A stretch of DNA of 32,973 nt from an uncultured Clostridia bacterium. GTDB taxonomy: Bacteria; Bacillota; Clostridia; Peptostreptococcales; Anaerovoracaceae. Under the pieces are notes generated by a model. That model saw only the letters and a program-made list of their open reading frames with translations. It ran no database searches and had not been told where the DNA came from. A program made the translations under genes and the position numbers. Location of the stretch: NCBI GenBank assembly GCA_944388495.1, contig CALXIZ010000075.1:1-32973 (forward strand), read 5' to 3'. Positions 1 to 8,411 of this stretch are shown here, piece after piece (position 1 is the stretch's first letter; each line of letters opens with the position of its first letter).

Positions 1-181
1 GTATCATATTTTCATACTTTGTCGTCTTGACATCCGGCGCCAGGATATTATGTCCCTCAATGCTGCCGATGATCGTAAGATACTGAATATCCGACTGAAA
101 GTCAAACGCGTTTTTTATGCTGCCGAAATCATCGATACTGTTTTTCGCTTCCTGTTCCCGTTCCCCTGCTGTACTGTACAT
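1..181 (-). CDS. tepA: ClpP-like serine protease, TepA/YmfB type (partial, 5' end only)
   Basis: Only the N-terminal 60 codons lie in the window; the gene runs off the left edge. Translating the minus strand from 181 gives a short polar N-terminus (MYSTAGEREQEAKNSIDDFG) followed by a segment with the order YLTIIGSIEGHNIL, then P-D-V-KTTKYE. From memory this matches the start of the ClpP fold in the TepA/YmfB proteins of Firmicutes, which carry a closely similar IEGH and KTTKYEH motif. These are ClpP-like proteases associated with protein export or membrane quality control; the catalytic Ser/His/Asp lie outside the window. A GGAGGT site at 191-196 sits 9 nt upstream of the chosen ATG. Another ATG at 185 is in a different frame that stops quickly. 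The gene is downstream of glyS with a gap of 96 bp and no clear terminator between them. Confidence 0.75.
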   Translation of the reverse strand, partial: MYSTAGEREQEAKNSIDDFGSIKNAFDFQSDIQYLTIIGSIEGHNILAPDVKTTKYENMI

Positions 182-277
182 ACATTTCTCACCTCCGTAA
201 AGGTAGTATGCAGCACAGGAACGCGATCTATTCACCGTCCGGACGAAAATGCTCCTTCCGGCATGCGCGGCTTCTGA

Positions 278-1693
278 TCAGAAAATCAGCTTCTCCGCGA
301 TGTAATCTTTTACTTCTCCGACTGGAATCCGGATCTGCTCCATGGTATCTCTGTCTCTGACCGTGACACATCCGTCGTTTTCAGTATCCGGATCGACGGT
401 GACACAGTACGGCGTACCGATTTCGTCCTGTCTTCTGTAGCGCTTTCCGATGCTGCCCGGCAGATCGTAATCGACGCTGAAATATTTTGAGAGCTGATCT
501 CTGAGTTCCTCTGCTTTTTCCGCCTGCTTCTTCGTCAGCGGAAGTACAGCCGCCTTGTAAGGCGCCAGAGCCGGATGGAAATGGAGAACCGTTCTCGTAT
601 CCTCTTTGCCGTTTGCCCCTACGACAGTCTCTTCATCGTAGGCCTCCACGAGAAATGCCAGCGTCACACGGTCGGCACCCAGAGAAGGTTCGATACAGAA
701 CGGAATAAATTTCTCATTTGTCACCGGATCCTGATATGTCATATCCTGTCCGGAATATTCCTGATGCTGTCTGAGGTCGTAATCCGATCTGTGAGCGATG
801 CCCCAGAGTTCACCCCAGCCGAACGGGAAGAGATATTCGATATCCGTCGTAGCCTTACTGTAATGAGAAAGCTCTTCCGGACTGTGATCACGAAGCCTCA
901 TATGTTCGTCGCTGATTCCGAGATCGCGCAGGAATTTCGGACAGAAATCCCGCCAGTAATCAAACCATTCCATATCGGTTCCCGGTGCGCAGAAGAATTC
1001 CAGTTCCATCTGCTCAAACTCTCTCGTACGGAAGGTAAAATTGCCCGGTGTAATTTCATTGCGGAAAGATTTTCCGATCTGAGCGATACCGAACGGAAGC
1101 TTTTTGCGTGCACTTCTCTGAACGTTTTTAAAATTTACAAAAATCCCCTGTGCCGTTTCCGGTCTCAGATACAGCTGAGCCGTACTGTCTTCCGTCACGC
1201 CCTGAAAGGTCCTGAACATCAGATTAAACTGCCGGATCGGCGTAAAATCCATGCTGCCGCAGGTCGGGCATTTGATTCCCTTTTCGGCCATGAAATTTTC
1301 CATCTGTTCGTTTGTCCATCCGTCCGCCACCTGATCGATGCCGTTTTTATCAAAATAATCCTCGATCAGTTTGTCCGCCCGGAATCTTTCATGACATACA
1401 CGACAGTCCACCTGCGGATCGTTGAAGTTCCCCACATGGCCGGAAGCCTCCCATGTTCTGGGATTCATGAGGATCGCCGAATCCAGGCCCACATTGTATT
1501 TCGATTCCTGGATAAATTTCTTTCTCCACGCTTCTTTGACATTGTTTTTAAGTTCTACTCCCACAGGACCGTAATCCCAGGTATTCGCCAGTCCTCCGTA
1601 GATCTCCGAACCCGGAAAGACGAATCCTCTGGATTTTGCCAGAGAAACGATCTTATCCATGGAATACTCTCTGTGCTGAATCTTGCTGCTCAT
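278..1693 (-). CDS. glyS: glycyl-tRNA synthetase, class II homodimeric type
   Basis: It charges tRNA-Gly with glycine using ATP in the cytoplasm. The 471 aa length fits the single-chain alpha2 enzyme (about 460 aa in Bacillus stearothermophilus), not the separate GlyQ/GlyS subunits. The N-terminus has the family signature [20 protein letters not shown]. Two CxxC pairs (CRVCHERF and KCPTCGS) form a probable zinc-binding insertion. Class II motif 2 is seen as [20 protein letters not shown], and the C-terminal 110 residues form an HGTP anticodon-binding domain. The start is ATG with AGGA close upstream. I looked for a T-box leader in 1694-1921 and found no AGGGTGG-type element; that stretch holds a short hairpin around 1772-1802 only. 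The gene lies at the end of the recO-era cluster, as glyS does in many Firmicutes. Confidence 0.95.
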   Translation of the reverse strand: MSSKIQHREYSMDKIVSLAKSRGFVFPGSEIYGGLANTWDYGPVGVELKNNVKEAWRKKFIQESKYNVGLDSAILMNPRTWEASGHVGNFNDPQVDCRVCHERFRADKLIEDYFDKNGIDQVADGWTNEQMENFMAEKGIKCPTCGSMDFTPIRQFNLMFRTFQGVTEDSTAQLYLRPETAQGIFVNFKNVQRSARKKLPFGIAQIGKSFRNEITPGNFTFRTREFEQMELEFFCAPGTDMEWFDYWRDFCPKFLRDLGISDEHMRLRDHSPEELSHYSKATTDIEYLFPFGWGELWGIAHRSDYDLRQHQEYSGQDMTYQDPVTNEKFIPFCIEPSLGADRVTLAFLVEAYDEETVVGANGKEDTRTVLHFHPALAPYKAAVLPLTKKQAEKAEELRDQLSKYFSVDYDLPGSIGKRYRRQDEIGTPYCVTVDPDTENDGCVTVRDRDTMEQIRIPVGEVKDYIAEKLIF

Positions 1694-1921
1694 TTCCTGT
1701 AAAATCTCCCTAGTAAACAGTAAAAATTGATATAATAAACCACCACACGGACGGCGCCGGCTTCAGTTCCTCTCTTTTTCTGCGGCAGCAGACAGAGAGA
1801 GGAGACAAAAACCGACAGTGTCCGATATGGCAGTCTTCTCTTAGTCTTCATATTTAGTATACTTGCATATCTGCATATTTGTATACTTTTTTTCAAAATA
1901 TCCGTAAATATTTCCGGATGT

Positions 1922-2845
1922 CTACTCAAAGAAACGGAAGCGGTTCTTTTTCTCTCTGTAATCTTCGATCGTTTCGTCGAATTTGTCACCTGCTTCGTCA
2001 AGCTTTTCCTTCAGAGCGTCTGATGCCCCGAAGATGCCGTCCTCTATAGCTTCGGCAGCATCCTCTGCATGTTCCTTCACTTGTTCTGTCAGTTCTTCCG
2101 CTTTTTCAGCAGCTTCTCCGACTGTCTTTTCCACAGTATCTTCTGCACGCTCCGCTTTTTCTTCGGCAGCATCCTTCACGCTGTCATATTTCTCTCTGAT
2201 ATCGTCTTTGATCCCGCCGAATTTTTCACCGAGGTCAACATCGATCGGCTCATCGTCAAAAGCACTGTCATCGAAGTCATCGAAATTGAAGTAGTCGTCC
2301 TCCTCGATCTCCTCGATATCTTTTTTCATCTTACTGATAACGGAATTCGCCTTTTCCTTCACCTGAGACAGGGCATCTCCGCTCTTTTCCTTCAGGTCGT
2401 CGGCTATGACGGAATAATTCGATCTGACGCCTTCAAAGGTTTCCGCGGCCTTGCCGCTGAGATTGACTACATCGCCGTTATCTTTGACCAGTTCGATGGA
2501 ACACTTTGTACCCAGCGCCGCGATCACGGAAAGAATCGTAACCCACGGAATGAATACGATACCGAGAATTCCGATATTTACCGGAATATTCATGATGATC
2601 TCGTCGCCCTTTTTGATCATGATCTTTGATACATTGCCTTTTCTGACGAGCTCCTTAATCTTCTCCACAATATGAGAAGCCTGATCTCCGGCTTTTGTCT
2701 TCGGCGTGATATCGATCTTTTCCTCGATCAGGATGATAGCATCCACCACACTGCCTTCCGCTTTTTCCAGCGCTTCTTTCGCCTCTGCATAGCTTACGCC
2801 TGTACGGTCTTTCACCAGTTCGATTTTTTCAAGTGTAATCTCCAT
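1922..2845 (-). CDS. UBA/EF-Ts-like domain plus DUF4342 protein with acidic amphipathic tail
   Basis: The function is unknown. From the chosen start (307 aa) the order is: a UBA/TS-N-like helical domain (residues 1-45, with VSYAEAKEALEKAEG), a DUF4342-like domain of about residues 55-130 containing one hydrophobic membrane segment (IGILGIVFIPWVTILSVIAA), a very acidic stretch (DDYFNFDDFDDSAFDDEP), and a 90-residue tail of Ala/Glu/Lys-rich amphipathic repeats resembling LEA proteins or apolipoproteins. The ATG at 2845 is preferred over an in-frame ATG at 2869 because GGCGGTG lies 8 nt upstream of it. A weak hairpin of about 10 bp follows the stop (1900-1920). The gene sits between recO and glyS. 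The architecture suggests a peripheral or membrane-tethered stress or nucleoid-associated protein, but that is inference only. Confidence 0.75.
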   Translation of the reverse strand: MEITLEKIELVKDRTGVSYAEAKEALEKAEGSVVDAIILIEEKIDITPKTKAGDQASHIVEKIKELVRKGNVSKIMIKKGDEIIMNIPVNIGILGIVFIPWVTILSVIAALGTKCSIELVKDNGDVVNLSGKAAETFEGVRSNYSVIADDLKEKSGDALSQVKEKANSVISKMKKDIEEIEEDDYFNFDDFDDSAFDDEPIDVDLGEKFGGIKDDIREKYDSVKDAAEEKAERAEDTVEKTVGEAAEKAEELTEQVKEHAEDAAEAIEDGIFGASDALKEKLDEAGDKFDETIEDYREKKNRFRFFE

Positions 2846-2899
2846 AAAATAAACACCGCCTTCTTGCATCTTCAGAAAAATGAGGGAATATCCCTCTTC

Positions 2900-3664
2900 C
2901 TATTCTTTTTTTATTTCTGTCTTCTTTAAATAAATTTCGCTCTTCAGATTATTTATATCCAGATGATAGGAGATATAATCCCGCAGCAGCAAATTTAAAT
3001 ATTCGAAGATCTCATCGTGCAGAGCCAGCTTTTCAAAAGCGCCAATCGGGTTATCCCGAATGGATTTTAATATTTTGATTATATCAAATCTGAGATCGTA
3101 AAGCAAACGCTTGTTGACACCGGCTGATTTTTTACATTCACCGCAGATGACTCCGCCGTCCGCGACAGAAAAAGCTCCTTCCTCCGCCGGCTTTCCGCAT
3201 CTCACACAGCTGTCCAGATGCGGCATATAGCCGCAGACGCCGAGCGCCTTCCACTGATAGACAAGCACGAGCGATTCCGGTCTTGCGCGTCTTTTCTCCA
3301 TCAGGCGCAGAAATGATACGAGCAGGTCAAACAGCTTCTCCTGCGGCTCATTTTCCGGAAGCAGGCGCTCCGTATATTCCAGCGCATAAGAAGCCAGCAT
3401 ATACTTGTCGATATCTGTGCCGATCCCGAAATAACTGTCGATCGTCTCCGCCGCATTGATATTGCAGCTTTTTCCTCCGAAAAACAGTTCATACCGGCCG
3501 TGCGTAAAGACACGCAGAGCCAGAGACGATTTGTTTTTTCCGTTGAGCCGGATACCTGTACCCGCACTGATCTTTCCGAATTTTCTCGTAAAGAGTACCA
3601 GCAGTCTGCGGTCATCCGGAAGACGGATCTGTTTGAGTATGATTCCGTCCGTCTGCGTAATCAT
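2900..3664 (-). CDS. recO: DNA repair protein RecO
   Basis: RecO is a mediator of RecF-pathway recombination: it binds single-stranded DNA and SSB and helps RecR load RecA onto gapped DNA. The 254 aa protein has the usual N-terminal OB-fold start (TDGIILKQIRLPDDRRLLVLF) and a helical C-terminal domain with a four-cysteine zinc site (CVRCGKP ... CGECKK near residues 150-180). The start ATG overlaps the TGA of era by four bases (ATGA), so the two genes are probably translationally coupled. The era-recO order is the standard one in Firmicutes. The C-terminus is lysine-rich and ends KKTEIKKE. Confidence 0.95.
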   Translation of the reverse strand: MITQTDGIILKQIRLPDDRRLLVLFTRKFGKISAGTGIRLNGKNKSSLALRVFTHGRYELFFGGKSCNINAAETIDSYFGIGTDIDKYMLASYALEYTERLLPENEPQEKLFDLLVSFLRLMEKRRARPESLVLVYQWKALGVCGYMPHLDSCVRCGKPAEEGAFSVADGGVICGECKKSAGVNKRLLYDLRFDIIKILKSIRDNPIGAFEKLALHDEIFEYLNLLLRDYISYHLDINNLKSEIYLKKTEIKKE

Positions 3665-4554
3665 AATACCGTATCATTCCTGTATCCGAAATTGCTGAGC
3701 GCCGCATCGCTCTCTCTCCAGTTTTCCTTGACCTTCACCCAGAGTTCCAGATAGACCTTTGAGCCGACCAGCGGTTCGATCTCCAGGCGGGCCGCCTTGC
3801 CGATACCCTTCAGTTTCTTTCCGTGTGCTCCGATGATAATTCCTTTATGAGAATTTTTCTCACAGTAGATCACAGCAGAGATATTCGTGCATTTTTCCTC
3901 TTCTTCATACTGCTCGATTTCCACCGCAATGCCGTGAGGCACTTCCTCATTGAGATACAGCAGTGTCTTTTCGCGGATAATCTCGGAAACGAGAAAACGC
4001 ATCGGATTGTCCGTGAACATCTCGCGCGGAAAATACATCGGGCCTTCCTTTATATAAGGCCGTATTTTGTCGATACACAGGTCTGTATTCAGACCTGTAA
4101 GCGCACTCACGCCCAGAATCTGATCGAAAATTCCCGTACTGTCATATTCCTCATAAATCTCCCGGTATTCATCCGGTTCGATAAGGTCGATCTTATTGAT
4201 CACGAGAATTTTCGGTGTCTTTTTTATCTTTCTGAGCATCTCCGTAATATAGCGGTCTCCCGGCCCCTCAGACAGCCTTCCGTCTGTGAGAAACAGAATT
4301 ACATCCACTTCTCCCAGCGTCGAAACAGCCGTATTGGTGAGATAAGAGCCGAGCTTGTTTTTCGGTTTGTGAATTCCAGGAGTATCGATAAAAATAATCT
4401 GATATTCCTCATCCGTATAAATTCCTCTGATGGCATTTCTGGTCGTCTGAGCCTTGTTCGATGTAATTGCCACTTTTTCCCCGATTATCGCATTGAGCAG
4501 CGTCGATTTTCCTACATTCGGCCTGCCGACAATTCCTGCAAATCCTGATTTCAT
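3661..4554 (-). CDS. era: GTPase Era, 16S rRNA-binding ribosome assembly factor
   Basis: Era is an essential GTPase that binds the 3' end of 16S rRNA in late 30S assembly. The 297 aa protein has all G motifs: P-loop GRPNVGKS at residues 10-17, switch II DTPGIHKP, and G4 NKID. The C-terminal KH domain carries the nucleic acid-binding loop GIIIGAHGKKLKGIG and the Era signature LWVKVKENWRE. Length and domain order are typical. It overlaps recO by four bases downstream and lies 38 bp after ybeY. In Bacillus, dgkA and cdd stand between ybeY and era; both are missing here. Confidence 0.97.
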   Translation of the reverse strand: MKSGFAGIVGRPNVGKSTLLNAIIGEKVAITSNKAQTTRNAIRGIYTDEEYQIIFIDTPGIHKPKNKLGSYLTNTAVSTLGEVDVILFLTDGRLSEGPGDRYITEMLRKIKKTPKILVINKIDLIEPDEYREIYEEYDSTGIFDQILGVSALTGLNTDLCIDKIRPYIKEGPMYFPREMFTDNPMRFLVSEIIREKTLLYLNEEVPHGIAVEIEQYEEEEKCTNISAVIYCEKNSHKGIIIGAHGKKLKGIGKAARLEIEPLVGSKVYLELWVKVKENWRESDAALSNFGYRNDTVL

Positions 4555-4592
4555 CTCATTCCGATCCTTTCTCTTCTGCCTGTCCCTCTTTT

Positions 4593-5048
4593 TCAGACTC
4601 TCGCCAGACCGATCCTCTTCATGACCTCTTCCTCACGTTCTCTCATCTCCAGCCTTTCCGCCTCATCCATATGATCATATCCGAGCAGATGCAGAACACT
4701 GTGTACAAAAAGATATACCAGCTCACGTTCGTAGGAATGTCCGTATTCCTGTGCCTGACGGCGCGCTGTTTCATCGCAGATCACCACATCACCCAGACAG
4801 AGCGCTTCCGGATTATCCGGATCTGTGACATCATCATACTGCGGAAAGGAAAGAACATCTGTCACTGCATCTTTCTGCCGGTAGACGGCATTCAGCCTGC
4901 GTATTTCTTCCGGAGAAACAAATGAAAAGCTGATCTCACACCGCGCGGAGTCGAGTCCCTCTTCTGTCACACAGATTTCCGCAGCCTCTCTCATTTTCTC
5001 CGCCACGTTTTCCGTTACGGCCTGTTCCTCTCCAAAAAGAATAGTCAT
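4593..5048 (-). CDS. ybeY: endoribonuclease YbeY (rRNA maturation factor)
   Basis: YbeY is a zinc-dependent single-strand endoribonuclease for 16S rRNA 3'-end maturation and 70S quality control. The 151 aa protein has the diagnostic HxxxHxxxxxH zinc motif in FVHSVLHLLGYDHMDEAE (about residues 115-130) and the upstream family block RRLNAVYRQKDAVTDVLSFPQ. The gene begins 9 bp after the stop of phoH, so the two should be cotranscribed, as in most bacteria. A PgpH/YqfF phosphodiesterase gene is often found between phoH and ybeY in Firmicutes; it is not here. Confidence 0.96.
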   Translation of the reverse strand: MTILFGEEQAVTENVAEKMREAAEICVTEEGLDSARCEISFSFVSPEEIRRLNAVYRQKDAVTDVLSFPQYDDVTDPDNPEALCLGDVVICDETARRQAQEYGHSYERELVYLFVHSVLHLLGYDHMDEAERLEMREREEEVMKRIGLARV

Positions 5049-5057
5049 ATCTCTCTT

Positions 5058-6044
5058 TCACTCCTCCGCTTCTGCAGAATTCTTTTCATAGTTTTCATAA
5101 GCGTCGATAATTCTCCTGACAAGCGGATGACGAACTACATCCGACTGTTTCAGATAACAGAACTCAATGCCTTTCAGCCCCTGAAGGACGTTTGCCGCCT
5201 CCTTCAGTCCGGACGCCTTTTTCTTCGGCAGGTCGATCTGAGTGATATCACCCGTGATCACCGCCTTGGAACCGAAGCCGAGACGTGTCAGAAACATTTT
5301 CATCTGTTCTCTCGTCGTATTCTGTGCTTCATCCAGAATAATGAAGGAATTATCCAACGTTCTGCCTCTCATGTACGCGAGCGGCACCACTTCAATCACT
5401 TCTTTTTCCTTCAGCCGCAGAGCGGAATCTCTTCCGAGAATATCATAAAGTGCATCATACAGAGGTCTCAGATACGGATCCACTTTTTCCTGCAGATCAC
5501 CGGGCAGAAATCCGAGACTCTCTCCCGCTTCCACAGCAGGACGTGCCAGAATAATCTTTTCCACCTCTTTATTTTTAAAAGCATGCACTGCCAGAGCCAC
5601 CGCCAGGTAGGTCTTTCCGGTTCCCGCAGGCCCGATTCCGAACACGATATCATTTTCACGTATACTCTTCGCATAGGCGATCTGTCCCAGAGTTTTCGCT
5701 CTGATCGGTTTTCCTCTGTGCGTAAAACATATGACTCCGTCGCTCAGTCCGCTTCTGCGGTAGGACATGCCGTCCCGGCAGAGTGATATCACATATTCCG
5801 CTTTTTGTCCGTCCAGTTCTCCGTCCCGATCCAGGATCCAGAGAAAATCGAGAATAGCCTCTTTCGCCTTTTGTGTCTGTTCTCCGGTGATGATAAGTTC
5901 ATCGCCCCGCTGAACGATCTCCACCCCGAAAGCCGCGCGTATCCGATTGAGATTTCCGTCGCCGCTGCCGAAGAGCAGTGCATTTTTCTGAACATCTTCA
6001 ATCGTCATTCTCACTTCGTTCGTGTCTGATTCACGTTCCTGCAA
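5058..6044 (-). CDS. phoH: PhoH family ATPase (PhoL/YbeZ type)
   Basis: This is a cytoplasmic P-loop ATPase of the PhoH family, functionally linked to YbeY and RNA processing. The 328 aa protein has Walker A GPAGTGKT at residues 138-145 and Walker B in FIILDEAQNTT, with the family block VITGDITQIDLP. The start used is TTG at 6044: AAGGAG lies 7 nt upstream and the gene then overlaps yqfD by 14 bases. An ATG 12 codons later (6008) is the alternative, with a weaker Shine-Dalgarno sequence. The position between yqfD and ybeY is the conserved one. Confidence 0.93.
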   Translation of the reverse strand: MQERESDTNEVRMTIEDVQKNALLFGSGDGNLNRIRAAFGVEIVQRGDELIITGEQTQKAKEAILDFLWILDRDGELDGQKAEYVISLCRDGMSYRRSGLSDGVICFTHRGKPIRAKTLGQIAYAKSIRENDIVFGIGPAGTGKTYLAVALAVHAFKNKEVEKIILARPAVEAGESLGFLPGDLQEKVDPYLRPLYDALYDILGRDSALRLKEKEVIEVVPLAYMRGRTLDNSFIILDEAQNTTREQMKMFLTRLGFGSKAVITGDITQIDLPKKKASGLKEAANVLQGLKGIEFCYLKQSDVVRHPLVRRIIDAYENYEKNSAEAEE

Positions 6045-7062
6045 ATTCCGTCTCCTTTTCGTAACCTATATTTTCGGAAATTTCTAGTGTAATTCCACAT
6101 CTTATTATATTTTCTTCTTCACTAAACTTCAAATCTTTCTTCAGTATTTCCACCGCCCGCGGAACATTTTCTCTCACATATCGCTTCGCCGCATCCCATA
6201 CCGATTTTTCCATTTCCTCCTGTGAGAGCTTCCCTTTTTCAAACTGAGTCTGCAGTCTGTAGATGACGACAGCCTCCACATCTCCGGAAGCATGTACGAG
6301 ACGGGACGCATCATCGCGCGATTCATCATAAGTCGTATTTTCCGCCTTCATTTCCGCGGAAATCAGAATATCGCCCGTCTCCACATAATCGCCGGGACTG
6401 ACCATCGGTATTCCGCGTCTCACGATAATTTTTCTGATGTATCCGGCTTTTTCCGCTGCAATGTCACACGGCTCCTTTGACGTCAGATCCGCAACATCAG
6501 GATTTTTTTCCTCCTTTGCCATTTTCACCACAGCCAGCGCTCCCTTCACCTCGATGCCGACCCAGGTAATCTCCGGAAAGGAAGAATACAGACTGTTTTT
6601 AACGGCTGTCTCATCGATGCCGGATTTACTGCATCCCGTAAAAAGACCGTTTTCCTTCAGAACAGATTCTATCTCTGTCTCCGGTATTCCGGTATTGCCT
6701 TCCATGCGTATTTCAGCGATAAAAGACTGCTGAAATACGAGAACTGCAATAAAGCAGCATACTCCTGCGATCATCCCTTTTCTTTTCCAGAGCCGTCTGA
6801 GTATGGGAACAAAACCGGCCGACCTCAGCACTTCGATCTGATAACGGTATTTCAGCAGATTTCTGAGTTTCCCGAGATCCGCAGATCTCACAGTCATACG
6901 GACCGTCATTTTGTCCACTGCTCTGACATCTCTGAGAGGAATTCCCGCTTCCGCTATCCTGTTCAGAGCCCGTTCCGTCTCCGAGCCTTCCACGGAGATC
7001 TCTGCATATCCCGGAAAAAAACAGACTGTCTTCATCCCTGCTTCCGGTTTCCTTCTTTTCAT
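6031..7062 (-). CDS. yqfD: sporulation protein YqfD
   Basis: This is a membrane protein of the YqfD family, known as a sigma-E-dependent sporulation gene with a role during engulfment or spore development; the biochemical role is unresolved. The 343 aa protein has a cytoplasmic N-terminal domain (about residues 1-90), one clear transmembrane helix (GMIAGVCCFIAVLVFQQSFI, about 95-114), and a large extracytoplasmic part with a POTRA-like segment (IRMEGNTGIPETEIESVLKENG). The start ATG overlaps the stop of yqfC by four bases. It sits in the conserved yqfC-yqfD-phoH order. Presence of this pair is good evidence that the lineage forms spores or did so recently. Confidence 0.92.
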   Translation of the reverse strand: MKRRKPEAGMKTVCFFPGYAEISVEGSETERALNRIAEAGIPLRDVRAVDKMTVRMTVRSADLGKLRNLLKYRYQIEVLRSAGFVPILRRLWKRKGMIAGVCCFIAVLVFQQSFIAEIRMEGNTGIPETEIESVLKENGLFTGCSKSGIDETAVKNSLYSSFPEITWVGIEVKGALAVVKMAKEEKNPDVADLTSKEPCDIAAEKAGYIRKIIVRRGIPMVSPGDYVETGDILISAEMKAENTTYDESRDDASRLVHASGDVEAVVIYRLQTQFEKGKLSQEEMEKSVWDAAKRYVRENVPRAVEILKKDLKFSEEENIIRCGITLEISENIGYEKETEFAGT

Positions 7063-7424
7063 TTTCCATTCCTCAGACTGTCTTCAGACTCTTTTTTCTC
7101 TCTGCGTTCCGTCCTGTTATCCTCTGCATCTTCGTTTTTCCTGTTTTCCGTCCTCCTGTGGGTACGGCCGGGACGTATGAATTCAACGCCGGAAAATTCG
7201 CCCGTAAGCTCGATTCTCTCGTCACAGAGCGTTTTCACAGAGATATCCTCCCCGAATATGCTTACATACCCTTCCGACGTCTGCAGTGTGACGATATCAT
7301 CAGAAAGAACATAAATTTTCCTGACACTGTCCACGACGGCAAAACGCCCTCCGATCATTACTCTCGGCATCTTTACTCCGAAATCATGAAGAACTTCATC
7401 CCATATTTCCAGATTTTCCATCAT
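7059..7424 (-). CDS. yqfC: sporulation protein YqfC (YabP-like fold)
   Basis: This is a small sporulation protein of the YqfC/YabP family. The 121 aa protein carries the family core: a short LP-like N-terminal segment, a beta-rich region with VRKIYVLSDDIVTLQTSEGYVSIFGEDI, and a C-terminal charged tail (KKESEDSLRNGK) that is longer than the core. Two ATGs are adjacent (7424 and 7421); AGGTGG lies 4 nt before the first and 7 nt before the second, so translation may begin at 7421. It is the first gene of the yqfC-yqfD-phoH-ybeY-era-recO run and has a sigma-E-like promoter upstream. Confidence 0.88.
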   Translation of the reverse strand: MMENLEIWDEVLHDFGVKMPRVMIGGRFAVVDSVRKIYVLSDDIVTLQTSEGYVSIFGEDISVKTLCDERIELTGEFSGVEFIRPGRTHRRTENRKNEDAEDNRTERREKKESEDSLRNGK

Positions 7425-7486
7425 TTATCCACCTGATGTTCCTTTCTGCCGGACCGGCTTTCTGATCCGTCGTTTTTCTCTCTGAA

Positions 7487-7516
7487 AATATATGATACGC
7501 TCTCGTCCTTTTATAA
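7487..7516 (-). promoter_or_regulatory. candidate sigma-E-type sporulation promoter for yqfC
   Basis: On the minus strand TTATAAA (7516-7510) and CATATATT (7494-7487) are separated by 15 bases. This resembles the sigma-E consensus (kmATAtt, about 14 bp, CATAnanT). It lies about 60 bases upstream of yqfC, a known sigma-E regulon gene in Bacillus subtilis. The match is by eye. Confidence 0.4.
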
Positions 7517-7535
7517 CCGTTTTTCCGCGGACGGT

Positions 7536-7578
7536 AAAAAAAGAAAGCCCGGCCTCTTCTTTTCCGAGACCGGACTTT
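7536..7578 (-). terminator. intrinsic terminator of the znuACB operon
   Basis: A 13-bp stem (7544-7556 with 7566-7578) has a 9-base loop. On the minus strand two G-U pairs keep the helix continuous, and a run of Ts (7536-7542) follows. On the plus strand the same positions are mismatches, so it is oriented for the znu operon, whose last stop is at 7599. Confidence 0.85.
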
Positions 7579-7598
7579 TATCCGCTTTTTGATTTTGT

Positions 7599-8411
7599 TC
7601 ATTTTCTGCGTATCGCTCCTGCGATGGAAAACAGAAGAAAAAAGACGAGATCCGTCACGACAATTCCCGCACCGGCAGGTGTTCCGTACAGGAAAGAGAG
7701 AAACAGACCTGCCGTAAAGCTGAAAAGTGACAGCAGAAGAGAACAGACGGTAACCGTCCGGAATGTTCTGCAGATCCGCATGGCAGTCAGAGGGGGAAAA
7801 ATGATCAGAGCAGATATGAGAAGCGCTCCCATCATTCTCATGCCCAGCACCACGGTCAGCGCCGTGAACATAGCGGTCAGCGTGTTGTAAAGTCCCGCCT
7901 TTACTCCGGTAGCTCTCGCAAAGGTTTCGTCAAAGGTAACGGCAAAAATCCTGTGGTAAAAGAACAGGAAAAACAGAAGAACAATAACCGCCAGCACAAC
8001 GCTCAGAATCACATCCGAACGTGACAACGCCAGAATACTTCCGAACATATAGTTTGAAATATCCGTATTAATCCCGCTGTTCATCGATACAGCCATCACA
8101 CCGATCGCCAGCGCGCTTGTGGAGATCAGAGCAATCGCCGCATCACCTCCGATCCTTCCCCTTTCACTGATCCGCAAAAGAATGAAAGCGGAAAGGACGA
8201 CGACGGGAACGGCCACCGTCAGAGGTGCGACTCCGGCTACGGTAGCGATAGCCAGTGCTCCGAATCCGACATGAGACAGGCCGTCTCCTATCATGGAAAA
8301 GCGCCTCAGCACGAGACTGACACCCAGCAGCGCGCAGCAGACAGAGACCAGAAGTCCGACGATCAGCGCATTTACCATAAACGGATAGGACAGAAAGTCA
8401 GAAATATGCAT
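7599..8411 (-). CDS. znuB: metal (zinc/manganese) ABC transporter, permease subunit
   Basis: This is the integral membrane subunit of an ABC importer for Zn2+ or Mn2+ (ABC-3 family). The 270 aa protein has seven to nine hydrophobic segments and the family features LGVSLVLRRFSMIGDGLSHVGFGA near residue 35 and ATGVKAGLYN in the coupling region. It starts one base inside the stop of the ATPase gene (TAATG), which indicates translational coupling. It is the last gene of the operon and is followed by an intrinsic terminator. Metal specificity cannot be read from this subunit. Confidence 0.92.
   Translation of the reverse strand: MHISDFLSYPFMVNALIVGLLVSVCCALLGVSLVLRRFSMIGDGLSHVGFGALAIATVAGVAPLTVAVPVVVLSAFILLRISERGRIGGDAAIALISTSALAIGVMAVSMNSGINTDISNYMFGSILALSRSDVILSVVLAVIVLLFFLFFYHRIFAVTFDETFARATGVKAGLYNTLTAMFTALTVVLGMRMMGALLISALIIFPPLTAMRICRTFRTVTVCSLLLSLFSFTAGLFLSFLYGTPAGAGIVVTDLVFFLLFSIAGAIRRK

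Noticed and set aside
575..1702. 375-codon open frame antisense to glyS
   Set aside because: It lies wholly opposite a clear essential gene, has no family resemblance and reflects codon bias of the sense strand.
1694..1921. Possible T-box riboswitch before glyS
   Set aside because: No AGGGTGG-like T-box sequence or terminator/antiterminator pair could be found.
7396..7602. 68-codon Arg/Lys-rich minus-strand ORF between znuB and yqfC
   Set aside because: It spans the znu terminator and the sigma-E-like promoter and has no independent start signal.
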